Part shown: piece by piece, positions 13,553-24,100 of the stretch
Layout of the letters: each line of letters begins with the position of its first letter
Numbering within the stretch: the stretch's first letter is position 1
NCBI GenBank assembly: GCA_018417955.1
Contig: JACTVC010000032.1
Coordinates: 434,001-498,000, forward strand
Direction of reading: 5' to 3'
Source: Laccaria trichodermophora
Taxonomy: Eukaryota; Basidiomycota; Agaricomycetes; Agaricales; Hydnangiaceae
DNA: 64,000 nt
Made by a program: the position numbers and the translations under genes
The notes under the pieces: model-generated
What the model was told of the DNA's origin: nothing
The model's database searches: none
The model's input: the letters and a program-made list of their open reading frames with translations, nothing else

Positions 13553-15478
13553 ATGATTCTCATGCGACACCTCTCGTATTTATTCCTGTTGATCGCCATT
13601 GCTGGCGGGAGGCCATTTGCAAATCCTGACCATCATCAAGTCTTGGTCCTAGGGGGTGGCGTCGCGGGCATTATCGCAGCACGAAGCCTCCACAGCAAGG
13701 GCGTTGACGACTTCGTTATCATCGAGGCGCGAGATGAACTTGGGGGTCGGATGCGGAGTCACAACTTTGGTGGGACGATTGTTGAAGTCGGTGCCAATTG
13801 GATACAAGGAACTCAAGTGCGCGGTGGGCCCGCCAACCCCATCCTTGACCTGGCCATCAAGCACAACTTGGAGACTCGCGCTAATGATTGGTTTGGCAGT
13901 ATCAGTACGCTCATTGTTTTTTCTTCGTTGGTTCTAACATTCGATGCTTCTCGACCAGCAACGTACGACAGCAAGGGCGCGACCAATTATCTTGACGTCT
14001 TTAAAGCTTCAGTTGATGACTTTTCCAATTTAACGGTTCTTGCAGGTATGTCGAGATACTACTTTCTTTTAGCCTTCAAGAGTTAACAGGTTCACTTCAG
14101 GGACTCGCGTCGACAAGAAGTTGGTTGACGTGACTGGGCGAACTGGCTATTCGTTAATCGCGCCGAGGAAAACGGACGACCACTCACGGGCATCGGAATA
14201 TTACCAAGTGCGTCTGTGGGGTCGAGGATGCACTTCGCTGTCGGCTTATACTCATTGATGCAGTTTGATTGGGAGTATGCTCAGACGCCTGAAGAGTCGT
14301 CTTTGATCGCAGCGGTTTGGGTAACGTTTGCGCGTGTCGATCGAAATCACAGTTGTTGATAAACAAAGTTTCTAGGGAAACAACTTCACTTACAATGCAG
14401 ACGAGGGCGGGTTCTCTGATGATAATCAAATGTCCATTGACCAGCGTGGCTTCAAGTACTTGATCCAACAAGAGGCTCAAGAATTCATAAAGCCCGGAAA
14501 TCTGATGCTAAATGCTACTGTCAAATCTATATCATACTCAAACAGCGGCGTTACAGTTACACTCACTGACGGAAAGAAAGTAACAGGAAGTTATGCTGTT
14601 TGTACCTTCAGCTTGGGAGTCCTTCAAAATAATCGCGTCGAGTTCCAGCCACCATTGCCGGGTAAAGTGCACTCATCCTTGACCGATAATCATGTTAATT
14701 GCGACATTAGCTTCTAAATTGGAAGCCATTCAGAGCATGACTATGGCAGCATATACAAAAGTGTTTCTCCGCTTTCCAAAGAAGTTCTGGTTCGACACGG
14801 AGGTGAGAACCTAGTCTGGCCTTACGTCCTGGGTTGCTAAGCCTGGAATACAGATGGCTCTATATGCGGACGCCGAACGGGGACGCTATCCGGTATGGCA
14901 GAGCCTTGATCATCCCAATTTCTTCCCCGGATCTAGAATTCTCTTCGTGACAGTAACTGTAAGTCAGATTCAGTTGCGCCTGAAGTTATCTCCAGCTTAT
15001 TTTGTCATATTAGGGTGATTACTCGTTAAGAATAGAACGTTTATCTGATTCACAAGTCAAGAACGAGATTATGGGTGTATTGAGAACAATGTTCCCAAAC
15101 GTCACAGTTCCAGAACCCACAGACTTTTTCTTTCAGCGGTGGAATGATGATCCCTTGTATCATGGCTCATATTCAAATTGGCCCCCATCTTTTTTTAGTG
15201 AACATCATGACAATCTCCGTGCTAATGTCGGCAATCTGTACTTTGCGGGGGAGGCTACGAGCACCAAATATTTTGGTATGTGCATGAGTTGCTGGTATGC
15301 TGGTTGTGTTCTGAATGATACATCTGTAGGGTTTTTGCATGGAGCGTATTTTGAAGGACTTGCCATTGGTCAGATGGTTGTGGGTTGCATTCAGGGTGAA
15401 GGATGTGTAGGTTTGAAGCAGGTGAAAGATATTATCAACTTGCATCCATACAAGATACCCGATGGTACTTCAGGTTAA
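13553..15478 (+). CDS. Secreted FAD-dependent amine (polyamine) oxidase
   Basis: A signal peptide (LMRHLSYLFLLIAIAGG) is followed by a Rossmann FAD motif, HQVLVLGGGVAGIIAARSL, and EARDELGGRMRS. EVGANWIQG is the substrate/FAD loop of polyamine oxidases. The C-terminal FAD motif is LYFAGEATSTKYFGFLHGAY. Between them lie GFKYLIQQEAQEF and AYTKVFLRFPKKFW, in the usual order and spacing of the flavin amine oxidase family. The reaction is O2-dependent oxidation of amines giving H2O2, and a secreted form could feed peroxidases or act in defence. About seven introns are needed and all keep frame. The tail after GQMVVGC is somewhat longer than minimal. Polyamine specificity is inferred. Confidence 0.88.
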
Positions 15479-16850
15479 TTACCATTACATCTCTTATCAT
15501 CTTAGTTCTGTCCATTTTGTTTCCTGTTTTACTTTTGACTTCCTTACAACTTGCACAACCTTCTCACTCTGCTTACATCTTTCAAACCATGCCTATATGA
15601 AGCTTGGGACTGATTCACTCTCAGAGACTCTCTTTTTTTGTAGCCACTTTAAAACTAAAATATGCTGTCAATATTACCTACATTTATCAATGCTGCCTGA
15701 AATTTTAATATGGAAGATGACTTAGTGAAGGTTTTGTTCATAAGTAGCAGAGCTTAGTAGACTGAGTGGTATTGTCAGGAACTGAATCAGTGAAGTGTTC
15801 TGCAAGCAAGGTGACTGCTGGTGACTGCTGCCACTGGTAATTGTCTGCCTCTTGTAGAACATATGAATTGATTAAATGTTGTGTTGAGAGTTAATACAGA
15901 TCTATCATCAAATTTCAGTTCCATGCACAATCATGGCAGGATTACTACAGTTCCCATACTGTATCATATATAGGATGCCATCAGCAAATTGGGAAAAAGT
16001 ATATATGGCTATATATGGCCATATATTCAACACAATCGTCACAATTCATTGTATTGTATGTTGTTTTGACATAGCCATATAACCTAACAAACATTGGCAA
16101 CCTTCACAAGGATTGTGAAATCTGCCGACCATTATATGGCCATATAAGGCCATATAATGCTTAAGGCTGGCAACAAGAAAAAAGATTTGATTGAATCTAC
16201 TAGCTATTTTACATCTTGTAGATACTTAGTTGCCGTGGTTGTAGGGTTTAACTTTTTTGACAAGGATGTCTTCAGAGTGGCTACTCGCTTATAGTAAGTT
16301 ATACATAAATAATTTTTTTGTGTTCCACTGGGTTCAATCTCAAGGTCTTAGGGTCTCATCTCAAATGTACTCATGTGCTCACTCAAATTCAGGTCAGTTC
16401 CGTTAGGCAATGTTAGTTCATGTATACAATGAACCAGAAGCCATCATACCTGCCACTGGATGTGGACAGAAGAGAAAAAAGAGTGGTTCCATAGCAAGCT
16501 CAGTGCTGTAGATGGCTTGGAATTTGCCATCTCCGCAAGTATGACAGACATGATCAGACAGCAGACTTTGGAAATGGCAAGATTTGTGATTTTTGGTCTA
16601 TGTAGGCTTTCAAGCTGTCTAAAATCACAACATAAGTAATACCAGTCAAGCAAATATACAATGGAATATAATCTAATATAATGCATATATGTGATTGCCA
16701 ACCATATACCAGGCTTGTGAATTGTATGTATTGCCATGTATGGCCATACAATTGCCACCACATGCTGTGAAAATCACAGGGGCAAACCAGGATTTCCACA
16801 ATTTGCTGATGGCACTGGCTGAGAATATAACTTCTCAGTTATTCTGCCTT
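15479..16850. repeat. AT-rich, CpG-poor spacer with TATGGCCATATA palindromes
   Basis: No gene was found. Clusters of the palindrome TATGGCCATATA and variants occur at about 16001-16030 and 16133-16156, with related TATGGCCATACA at 16736-16750. The tract marks the left edge of the CpG-depleted block, which begins almost at the oxidase stop codon. Confidence 0.6.
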
Positions 16851-17369
16851 TTGGCTTAGGTGGTCCTTTGTGCATTCTAGAGAGGTCAATGAGAGTTTTA
16901 CATATTCATACAAGTCTGATTTTGAGTTTTGCCCATTCTGCATTGTGACATCTATGGTTTCTGGTTCAGAGAGACAGTGTTTCTTCAAGTTCAATTCAGC
17001 AATGAGTTCTGGGCAGATTAGCACAACGTGTGTGCCATTATCTATCAATGCACAAGTTTTCACTGGAAAGTCATGTTTCAGTCCATGAATTTGGCAGTTA
17101 CAAATGAGATGTTTAGATTTCATTGGTGCACTCACATCGCATTTAGAGATGTCTGCATCTTCCTCCAAATCTGATTCCAACATGTTAGCCAACAGTAAGA
17201 TGGTGGCAATGGTATCTGGTTTGTCCTTGTTGGAAGACAGTGCTGTGGCCACAATGGGTTTTGCTGCAGGTTTGTTGGAAGATGTCATGGAAGGTTGTTT
17301 GCCTTTCTTAGCCATGAGGGCATCCACCAGGGTCAATGTTTTGTACCCCTTGCCTGAGGGGAAACCAGT

Positions 17370-18696
17370 TAGTCTCTCCTAGACAGACTTCGATATATGT
17401 GAAGTCGTACCTTGGTTCACGATATATGAAGTCTGTTATTTACCACGCCCTCCGAACCGCGTCAGAAAATGCTTATGTAAAGTGCGGACTTTGAAACCGC
17501 GTCGCGTCAATATTGCCTCCTTGCCATTTTGCTCTCGACGTGATATCTTTACATTCCTCTTCTAATAGACCTTGATTTGATATTCTACTTCTTGGAATCC
17601 ATTATGACGACTCGGCTGTGGCTTGACAACCCCGCTGGCAGGACCCTGAAGGCCTCGATACTGTCAGCAAGAAACTCATACCAAATTGGACGAACGGACT
17701 GCATGCGGTCCAACTGGAGCTGGTTTCTGCCATTCTGATTGAAAGGAGCATTCTCTGCTGTACTGAGGCTAGTGACGGAAAATCAGCAGTGTTCTTGGTC
17801 CCCACTCTTGTGCTCTTGGGGTGTAACAAACACTCAGAGGCATGTGTAGCTGGGTTTCCAACTCGGAAGCAGCCTATCAGGGTCGTAATCACACCAAAAA
17901 AGGACCTAGCTGATAACATCGTACATTCACCAGTGAATTTCTTCATTCTGCTCATGAATTCCGGCCTAGGTCCAAGACTAAACATCTCTGCCAGTGCATT
18001 CTCGTACTGCAAAGAAACTCTGAGTGCTACGCGGATGGCTGGGACCGGTTTGGCAGGTGAAAGCAAGGAGTGCATCAGATGGAAGGTCATTTGCGTGGAT
18101 TCCGAGCACCTGCGCGACAAGGAGTGGAGAAAAATCACTGAATACCCAACTTTTTGAGCAAACATCTTGTTTGCGTGTGTCGATGAAGTCCATTTGATCA
18201 ACGAGTGAACACAATCGAGTCCAGAGTCCTTTAGAAATGTTTCCATTCTCAAAAACTTGGCTGACAGCTTCTGCGCGTCGCTTTGGGGAGGTTTGATCAG
18301 TTGAGGTTGGCTCGAAGATCCACCAAGGGAGCTAGTATCATTGAATGGGGAGCCGAAAAATGGAGGTGTAGTAGGCGACGACCCATGTTGGTCATTTCTA
18401 GATGTTGGAAGAAGAGAACTCAATGGAGATGGCAGAAGGGTATGATAAATGACGGAGTTTCAGGAATTGGTTCTAATTTCTTCAAGGATCTGACAGTTTG
18501 AATGTTGCTATCCATTGAGGTTGAGGTTTTAATGTAATACGAACAGTATTTGGGGTGGTAGACTGTGTTAAAAAGGTTTAAACGCGTTGGGAGTTCTGAG
18601 TGCGTCTCTCAATATTGACGCGACTCGGTTTCAAAGTCCGCACTTTACATAAGCATTTTCTGACGCGGTTTTTGGGGCGTGGTAAAAACAGGACTA
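17370..18696. mobile_element. MULE-like DNA transposon with long TIRs and 9-base target duplication
   Basis: It is inserted in the gag sequence between perfect 9-base copies of GAAACCAGT (17361-17369 and 18697-18705). Removing it with one copy restores the gag frame. Long inverted repeats run 17433-17517 and 18608-18691, sharing ACCACGCC...AACCGCGTCAGAAAATGC and TTATGTAAAGTGCGGAC. A ~60-base extra segment with its own imperfect palindrome (GATATATGTGAAGTC / CACGATATATGAAGTC) sits at the left tip. Long TIRs with a 9-base duplication point to the Mutator superfamily. It has no transposase, but carries a host-like helicase fragment. It is richer in CpG than the DNA around it, so it is probably a later arrival. 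Confidence 0.78.
17631..18290 (+). pseudogene. Captured RecQ/DEVH-type helicase N-terminal fragment, decayed
   Basis: The plus frame reads WTNGLHAVQLELVSAIL, then CCTEASDGKSAVFLVP (Walker A, normally ATGDGKS), FPTRKQPIRVVITPKKDL, WKVICVDSEHLRDKEW and FACVDEVHLINE (motif II, DEVH). This is the order seen in the RecQ-like helicases abundant in Agaricomycetes. Two in-frame TGA codons occur, one after the TEYPTF segment and one right after LINE, where Arg and Trp are expected. Motifs III-VI are absent. It lies wholly inside the MULE-like element, consistent with gene-fragment capture. Confidence 0.65.
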
Positions 18697-19075
18697 GAAA
18701 CCAGTAGGGCAGTCCTGAGAGTGATGGCCCACATAAAACTTGCAGCACTTGGTACAGCCATCATGTTCATTGAGGAGAGTCCATTCAGCATCTAGTAGGA
18801 AGGGTAAGGCAACAAAGGTGGACGTAGAGTTGGAAGAAGAAGAAGTAGAGGCATTTGCATTGTAGCGATGAGAAGGGTTACACAAGGCATTGTTGGTATC
18901 TGTGGTGACATGTTTCACCTGCCAACACTTGTTGAATGTCTCTTTGATGAGTTCCCTATGGGATTTGTTCTTGCTGATACAGGTTTCATCGAGTTGGCGA
19001 ACTGCGTTGACCCAGGCTTTCAGAGTTTTCTCTTTCTTTGCCTTGCTATGCTTGATGTCTCTTTTAGACCATCGT

Positions 19076-19869
19076 TGTCACGAACCATCCCTGTGACCTA
19101 CAACTTCCATTCCTAACCCATACAAACAGACCTCACTCACACAAACAGCCTTCATCAACCTTGTACTCAAGTATCCAACACCGAGCTAAGAAGTACAAGC
19201 ACCTATTGTTCATCACCCTTGCCAAGTCTCCCTCCCATCGTCTTGCCATCCCTTCTTCACAATAAACCCTTGCCAACCTTATACTCAAGTATTCAACACC
19301 GAGCCAAGCAACACCAACCTCTATTGTTCTCACACTGTCAAGACTCCTTCCATCACCTTGCCATCATCCCTTCACAAGAAGAATCCAACTCCAACTCCTA
19401 CCTACTGTCTCCATCTCTGTTGTACTTCCTTCTTACCTATTGTTCTCCCTTTTGTCTCATTTCACTTCTTGTTACCACTACCCATCTCCAAATATGGGCC
19501 TCAGTATCTTTGACTTATATAAATACCTCTTGCATGTACCAGTATCCTCATCCTTGATATTAAAGTTGTTTCTGTCTCATTCTCTATTCCTCATCTCAGT
19601 TCTCACCTCATGTCTTTTACTAACTTGCCTCGCCCTTCAACTCCTACACCATGCACTCCTTCGCCGAGTTCCTTCCGCTACGCCTATGCCAGGCCTACGC
19701 TCCTAGCCCTTGCCAATCCTCAGTCCTATGAACTCCCTTCACCCTAACCCCTCCTACATCGATTCTATTCTAAATTGCATACACATTCCAGAACTCATAT
19801 CTACCAGTGGTATCTATTGTCAACTTCTGCAATCCTCTCGTCTCCAAGAGATTGGGACAGATCCTAACA
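19076..19869. mobile_element. Solo LTR inserted in the gag pseudogene
   Basis: The 794-base unit begins TGTCACGAACC and ends ATCCTAACA (TG...CA), and is flanked by ATCGT (19071-19075) and ATCAT (19870-19874). This is a 5-base target duplication differing by one CG/CA transition. It contains a TATATAAATACC box near 19517 and pyrimidine-rich tracts, but no coding region. Confidence 0.72.
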
Positions 19870-20493
19870 ATCATCAAGATGGGCATCAAGTTGATTGCAA
19901 AGAGTAGTGTCAACAAAGACTGAGGTTGTGTTGTGGAGGAGGCAATTTAATTTGATGACATTCTGTGACCAGGCCCAGAAGGATTCCTTGTTTGGATCAA
20001 GATGAGAGTTCAAAATCTCGTTGCGAACATGATCCTCCCAGTCTGGATGAAGATAGTTGGTGCACAGTTGGGTCATGAAGGTAGTGAAAGGAAGGGTGAC
20101 AATAGTGGCATGGTCTGCTGCAATCCAGTTTCAAATACACAGGTCCCGGATACCAGGCAAGATGAAGGCTGCCTGCTTGTCATTGGGGACAGATTTTGCC
20201 TCAAAAAAATCAAGACATGTGTTCTTGAATTCCATCATGATGGATGGAGTTACATCCCCACTTGTTAAGATGGGAGCCTTGCCACTGGTTGGTTTGATGG
20301 TAGTGGTGTTTGTCATGTTCTGTGTGATTTTTGGCAGGATATATGCATGTTGATTGTCACTCAATGAGTCTGTGGATAATGTGAATGAAGAACAATGTTG
20401 GGGAGAATGTGGAAAACACATCTGGTGTTTATGTGTAGGTGGCTGGAGTTTATTCAAGAGCGGTAGATGGTGTGTGGCAATGGTTGCATGCAT

Positions 20494-21101
20494 GCATAAA
20501 GCATGTTGTTGCAGTTGCTGAGACCGGTGATGGTTCAGATAAAGGTGTTAACAGCGATGACAGTTCAGAGACAGGCAGTGATGTTGGTGGTACAGGTGGT
20601 TGGCCCTCCACTATGGTTAATGGTTATAGGGATCTGATGTGAATATATGCACTATATGCATGATTGAAAGAACAGGAAAAGGATGGTTTTGAATGGCAGT
20701 TAAGGTGATATGATTCTGAGAACATTTACCACTGTGTAAAGATGTGTCATGCCTTTTGGCTTAGGTGGTCCTTTATGCATTCTAGGGACTGCTTACAGCA
20801 CGACTAAAAATGACCAAAAACTATGAATGGTGTTTGGAGGTTAAGAAAATTGGGTATTGGATTTTGTGCCCAAAGGTGCACTATGTGGTTATCAGTAACA
20901 TTCAAGTGAATGCTCAGTTTATAGGAAGGCTCCAAATAGGTACCAATTTTATTTCCAGCACATGTAAGACATGCTTACCAGTTTACAAAATAGTGACACT
21001 TGATAGCTATTTTTGTATTTATCCTACCATCATTTTGTAGACTATCTTGAAACTATTTGTAAGTAAAAATCAACATTGCTACTCTGTCATGCTACTTGTA
21101 T
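20494..21101. other. Non-coding AT-rich stretch upstream of gag and downstream of the CHAT gene
   Basis: No gene was found. A ~36-base segment at 20753-20789 (CCTTTTGGCTTAGGTGGTCC...) is also present at 16850-16886, so the two copies bracket the gag fragment in direct orientation. The rest is CpG-poor. Confidence 0.5.
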
Positions 21102-24100
21102 TTATAAACCAATGTGAATAAATGGTACCCAGTGTAATAACTGTGCACCTTCCTTTTTGCGAAGGTGTTCAACAGCAATATGGAGTGCTTTTGCTGCCCT
21201 TTTATGGTCTGGTTGGTTATTCTTCAAAAGCTCAGCATAGACTAAATTAGAAATAACAGGACCATCATCATCCTTCATTGACCACATTGTTGCAATAACA
21301 CCTTGATATCCCACTAAGAGCATCCCACCTGCCAAATGAACAGCCTCATCTGTCAACAGTTTGTCACCTGTAGCTGTCTGACAAGCAGATAGAAAGGCAA
21401 ATCTGGCATTGGGAAGATTCATCTTGACAATTTCCTGTAGTTCCAGGTGTTTTCCTTCATGGAGGACTAAAGCACTCTTGAGTGGATCATCAACTCTTTG
21501 CACACCATGGCAGGCAAGATGTATCCAAGTGCAGTCTTGCATGTTTTTTGCAACACTGTCAACAGTTGCCTGGGATCCTTCCAACAAAGATATAACAGCA
21601 AGTCCCTTGGCATGAGTTTTAATGTTTTCAATTTCTTCCTCAGTCTTTGGAAGAGCTGCTTGTCCTTGTGCATTTGCTTGGGATATAGCCAAGATCTTGA
21701 CAGTTTCTGAGGAAGAAGTTGAGGTGCTGGTATACAGCAATGCAGACAAAGTTGGTGTGTAGGAAGATATAAAGTAGTTTCTGATGCAGTCTTCATTTTT
21801 ATTGTAAACTCCAGCTGCATGAAGTGGTAGAAATGCAAATGGCCCAGATGGACACCACCAAATGTGTGGTAGCTGGTTGGGTAGCTTTTTCTATTGAATA
21901 AAGGTTAGCTAAATAAGTTGAGAGATGCTTCAAAAAAAAGAAACTAACCTGAGCTTTCATCTTCTTGATGATTGGCATTGTGACCTGCTCCCAGAGAATT
22001 TGTAGGATAGGTGCAAGTGGATCTTGATTTTTAGTTTCCCTACCTGGCAGCAATTCCCTAAATTTTTTATATCCATAGCCAATAGCATGCTTAGTATCTT
22101 CCCATATTCCTCTAGATAGCAAACCAGTGTTCAATAGCAGAGAGGCCAGATCTTCTTGAAGTTCCTTAGCTTTGCCAAGAGTAATTGGCAATTTGATATG
22201 ATCAATTGGAGCAGTTCTGCTAAGAACCAAAGCATCACACTGCTTTGCTTGAGCATTGATAATTATCACAGTACCAATGCCTGCAGCAGCTTGAAGTTCA
22301 TCCACTTTCTTGGAAAGTAGAAAATTTTGGAATTTTGGAATTCTGCGGATTGAAAGCACCAATTTTTCCCATTTTTCTGCCAGATCTTCTGGTGATTGAA
22401 GGACATGGTCTTTCTTGGAAACCAAGTTTAGAGATTTTTCCAGTGCACTTAAAGATGAATCTTCCTCTAAGGCTAATTTCTGAAGCATGGTAGAGAGTCT
22501 CTGGAGCTCAGAAGCAAGTTTGGGCTCCTGTTTTTGAAGATCATGGTTCTGAGTACGCAGCTTAAGAAGCTGAGTCCAAACAATTGATCTTCCTTGCTCT
22601 GACCACTCAACTGCCAATGAAAAGTCTTTTGCATCTGCAGCAGCAGCCACTGCATCACCAACCATAGTTCCAATCTCTCCAAGTCTTCTATGCTGTTCTT
22701 TAATGGGTAAAGCAAGTCCTGCAATTCTGGGCAAAAATTGAATTCCACATTTGAAGGCTTTTAGAGGCTGTTTTTTTCTCAGAAAAGTACACTTGGCCCA
22801 CTCCTTAGCAGCTTGGAGTCTAACAAATAAATTGGCACTTTCACAGTAGGCTGCACTTTTGAAACACAATTTTGCATCTTCAAGATCTGACTTTGCCTCA
22901 CTTGTTTTCCTCTTCTCTGTGCAAATTTCATAGCGATAGAAATATGCAGTACCAAGGTTGGCCAAGTAATGAGCCTCTTGGGTATTGTGCCCTGATTTAG
23001 CCACTGCATCTTCTCCTGCCATGATTGCTTCTGTAGCATAAGTAATGCTCTTCAAGCTTTTAGCTTTCTCTGCATAAGCACAGCACCATTGATTTTTGAG
23101 CATACAATAGGCTGGGTGATTTATTGATAAACTAGGAATCACTTTGTTGATAGCATTAATTCCTTTGTCAATATCAGAGGCAGAGTTGTGATGTTTTCCC
23201 CTCATAACAAGTGATCCACAAAGTTCACCAAGAACAATATCCATTCCATGAGCAGAAGTAGTACTAACACCTTCAAGATGAAAGATTGCTTGATTGAAAC
23301 TGTCAACAGAGTTGTCAATGTCCTCTGTTTCTCCCATACGCTGAAATCTCTGCCTAAACATAGTCCCAAGAGCATGCAAAGCAAGAGCTTTTTTTCTAGG
23401 ACTCTGGTTGGTGTACAACTGAACAGCTTCCCTACAAGCATCAAGAGCCTTTGAAATATCAGACTGCTGCCCAAAAATCTCAAAGCGCTGTTCAAGAGCC
23501 TTGCCCAGAGCAAGCTGAAGCCCTGGTAGATCTGGATGGTCAGCTGGGATATTTTTGATTGCTTCATCATATGCTTTAACAGCTCCCTCCAGGTCTGTAG
23601 CATTTCCAAATTCATGGAAATGAGCATTATACAAGTTGCCTAAGCGACCAGAAGGACGAAATCTTCCAGGAAAGTGAATTGGAGTCTTATTCAGTGCTGC
23701 CTCAAGTTGCTTGATTGCATAAGCCACAGAAACATCATTTTCAAACTCCATCAGCAAGTCTTTGAAAGCTCCAAATTTGCCAGACTGTTTGATGCAAGCA
23801 ATCTGAAATTCCAAGATAGCAGTTTTGATTTCCACTTTTCTTTTGACATGGTCTCCTTCATGATGATCCTTCTTACTCCAAAGATCTTTCAGCTGTTTCT
23901 CCATTCCCAGAGTTTTCTCCATAAGCAATTCCTGAACTTTAAGACCTGCAGTAGTATCTGCAACAGGTTTTTTGTGATGAACAACTTCTCGTTGAATTCG
24001 CAAGAGCACCCCAGATGTAAATTCATTAGACTTTTTTGAAACAGCTTGGATGACCTGTTGTGCAGAAGTTTTTGACTGCTTATTATACTTAACTACTTCA

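Larger units (their letters stand above)
16875..20493 (-). pseudogene. Retrotransposon gag-protease fragment (Ty3/gypsy type), broken
   Basis: Read on the minus strand, a gag N-terminus (20493 to 19875; FWAWSQNVIKLNCLLHN...QLDAHLDD) resumes after a solo LTR. It continues with KAKKEKTLKAWVNAVRQLDE (19057-18920), reaches a zinc knuckle (CTKCCKFYVGHHSQDC, about 18700-18760), is broken by a MULE-like element, and resumes at 17360 with SGKGYKTLTLVDALMAKKGK. It ends in an aspartic-protease-like segment (TCALIDNGTHVVLICPEL, where the active-site triad would be D-N/S-G). There is a one-base frameshift beside the solo LTR and no reverse transcriptase follows. The homology stops near 16880. The whole stretch is CpG-poor, as expected for an old methylated copy. 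Confidence 0.8.

Noticed and set aside
17602..18423. A 273-codon minus-strand ORF inside the MULE-like element
   Set aside because: The plus strand over the same bases encodes clear helicase motifs (DGKS, DEVH). The minus ORF is its antisense shadow.
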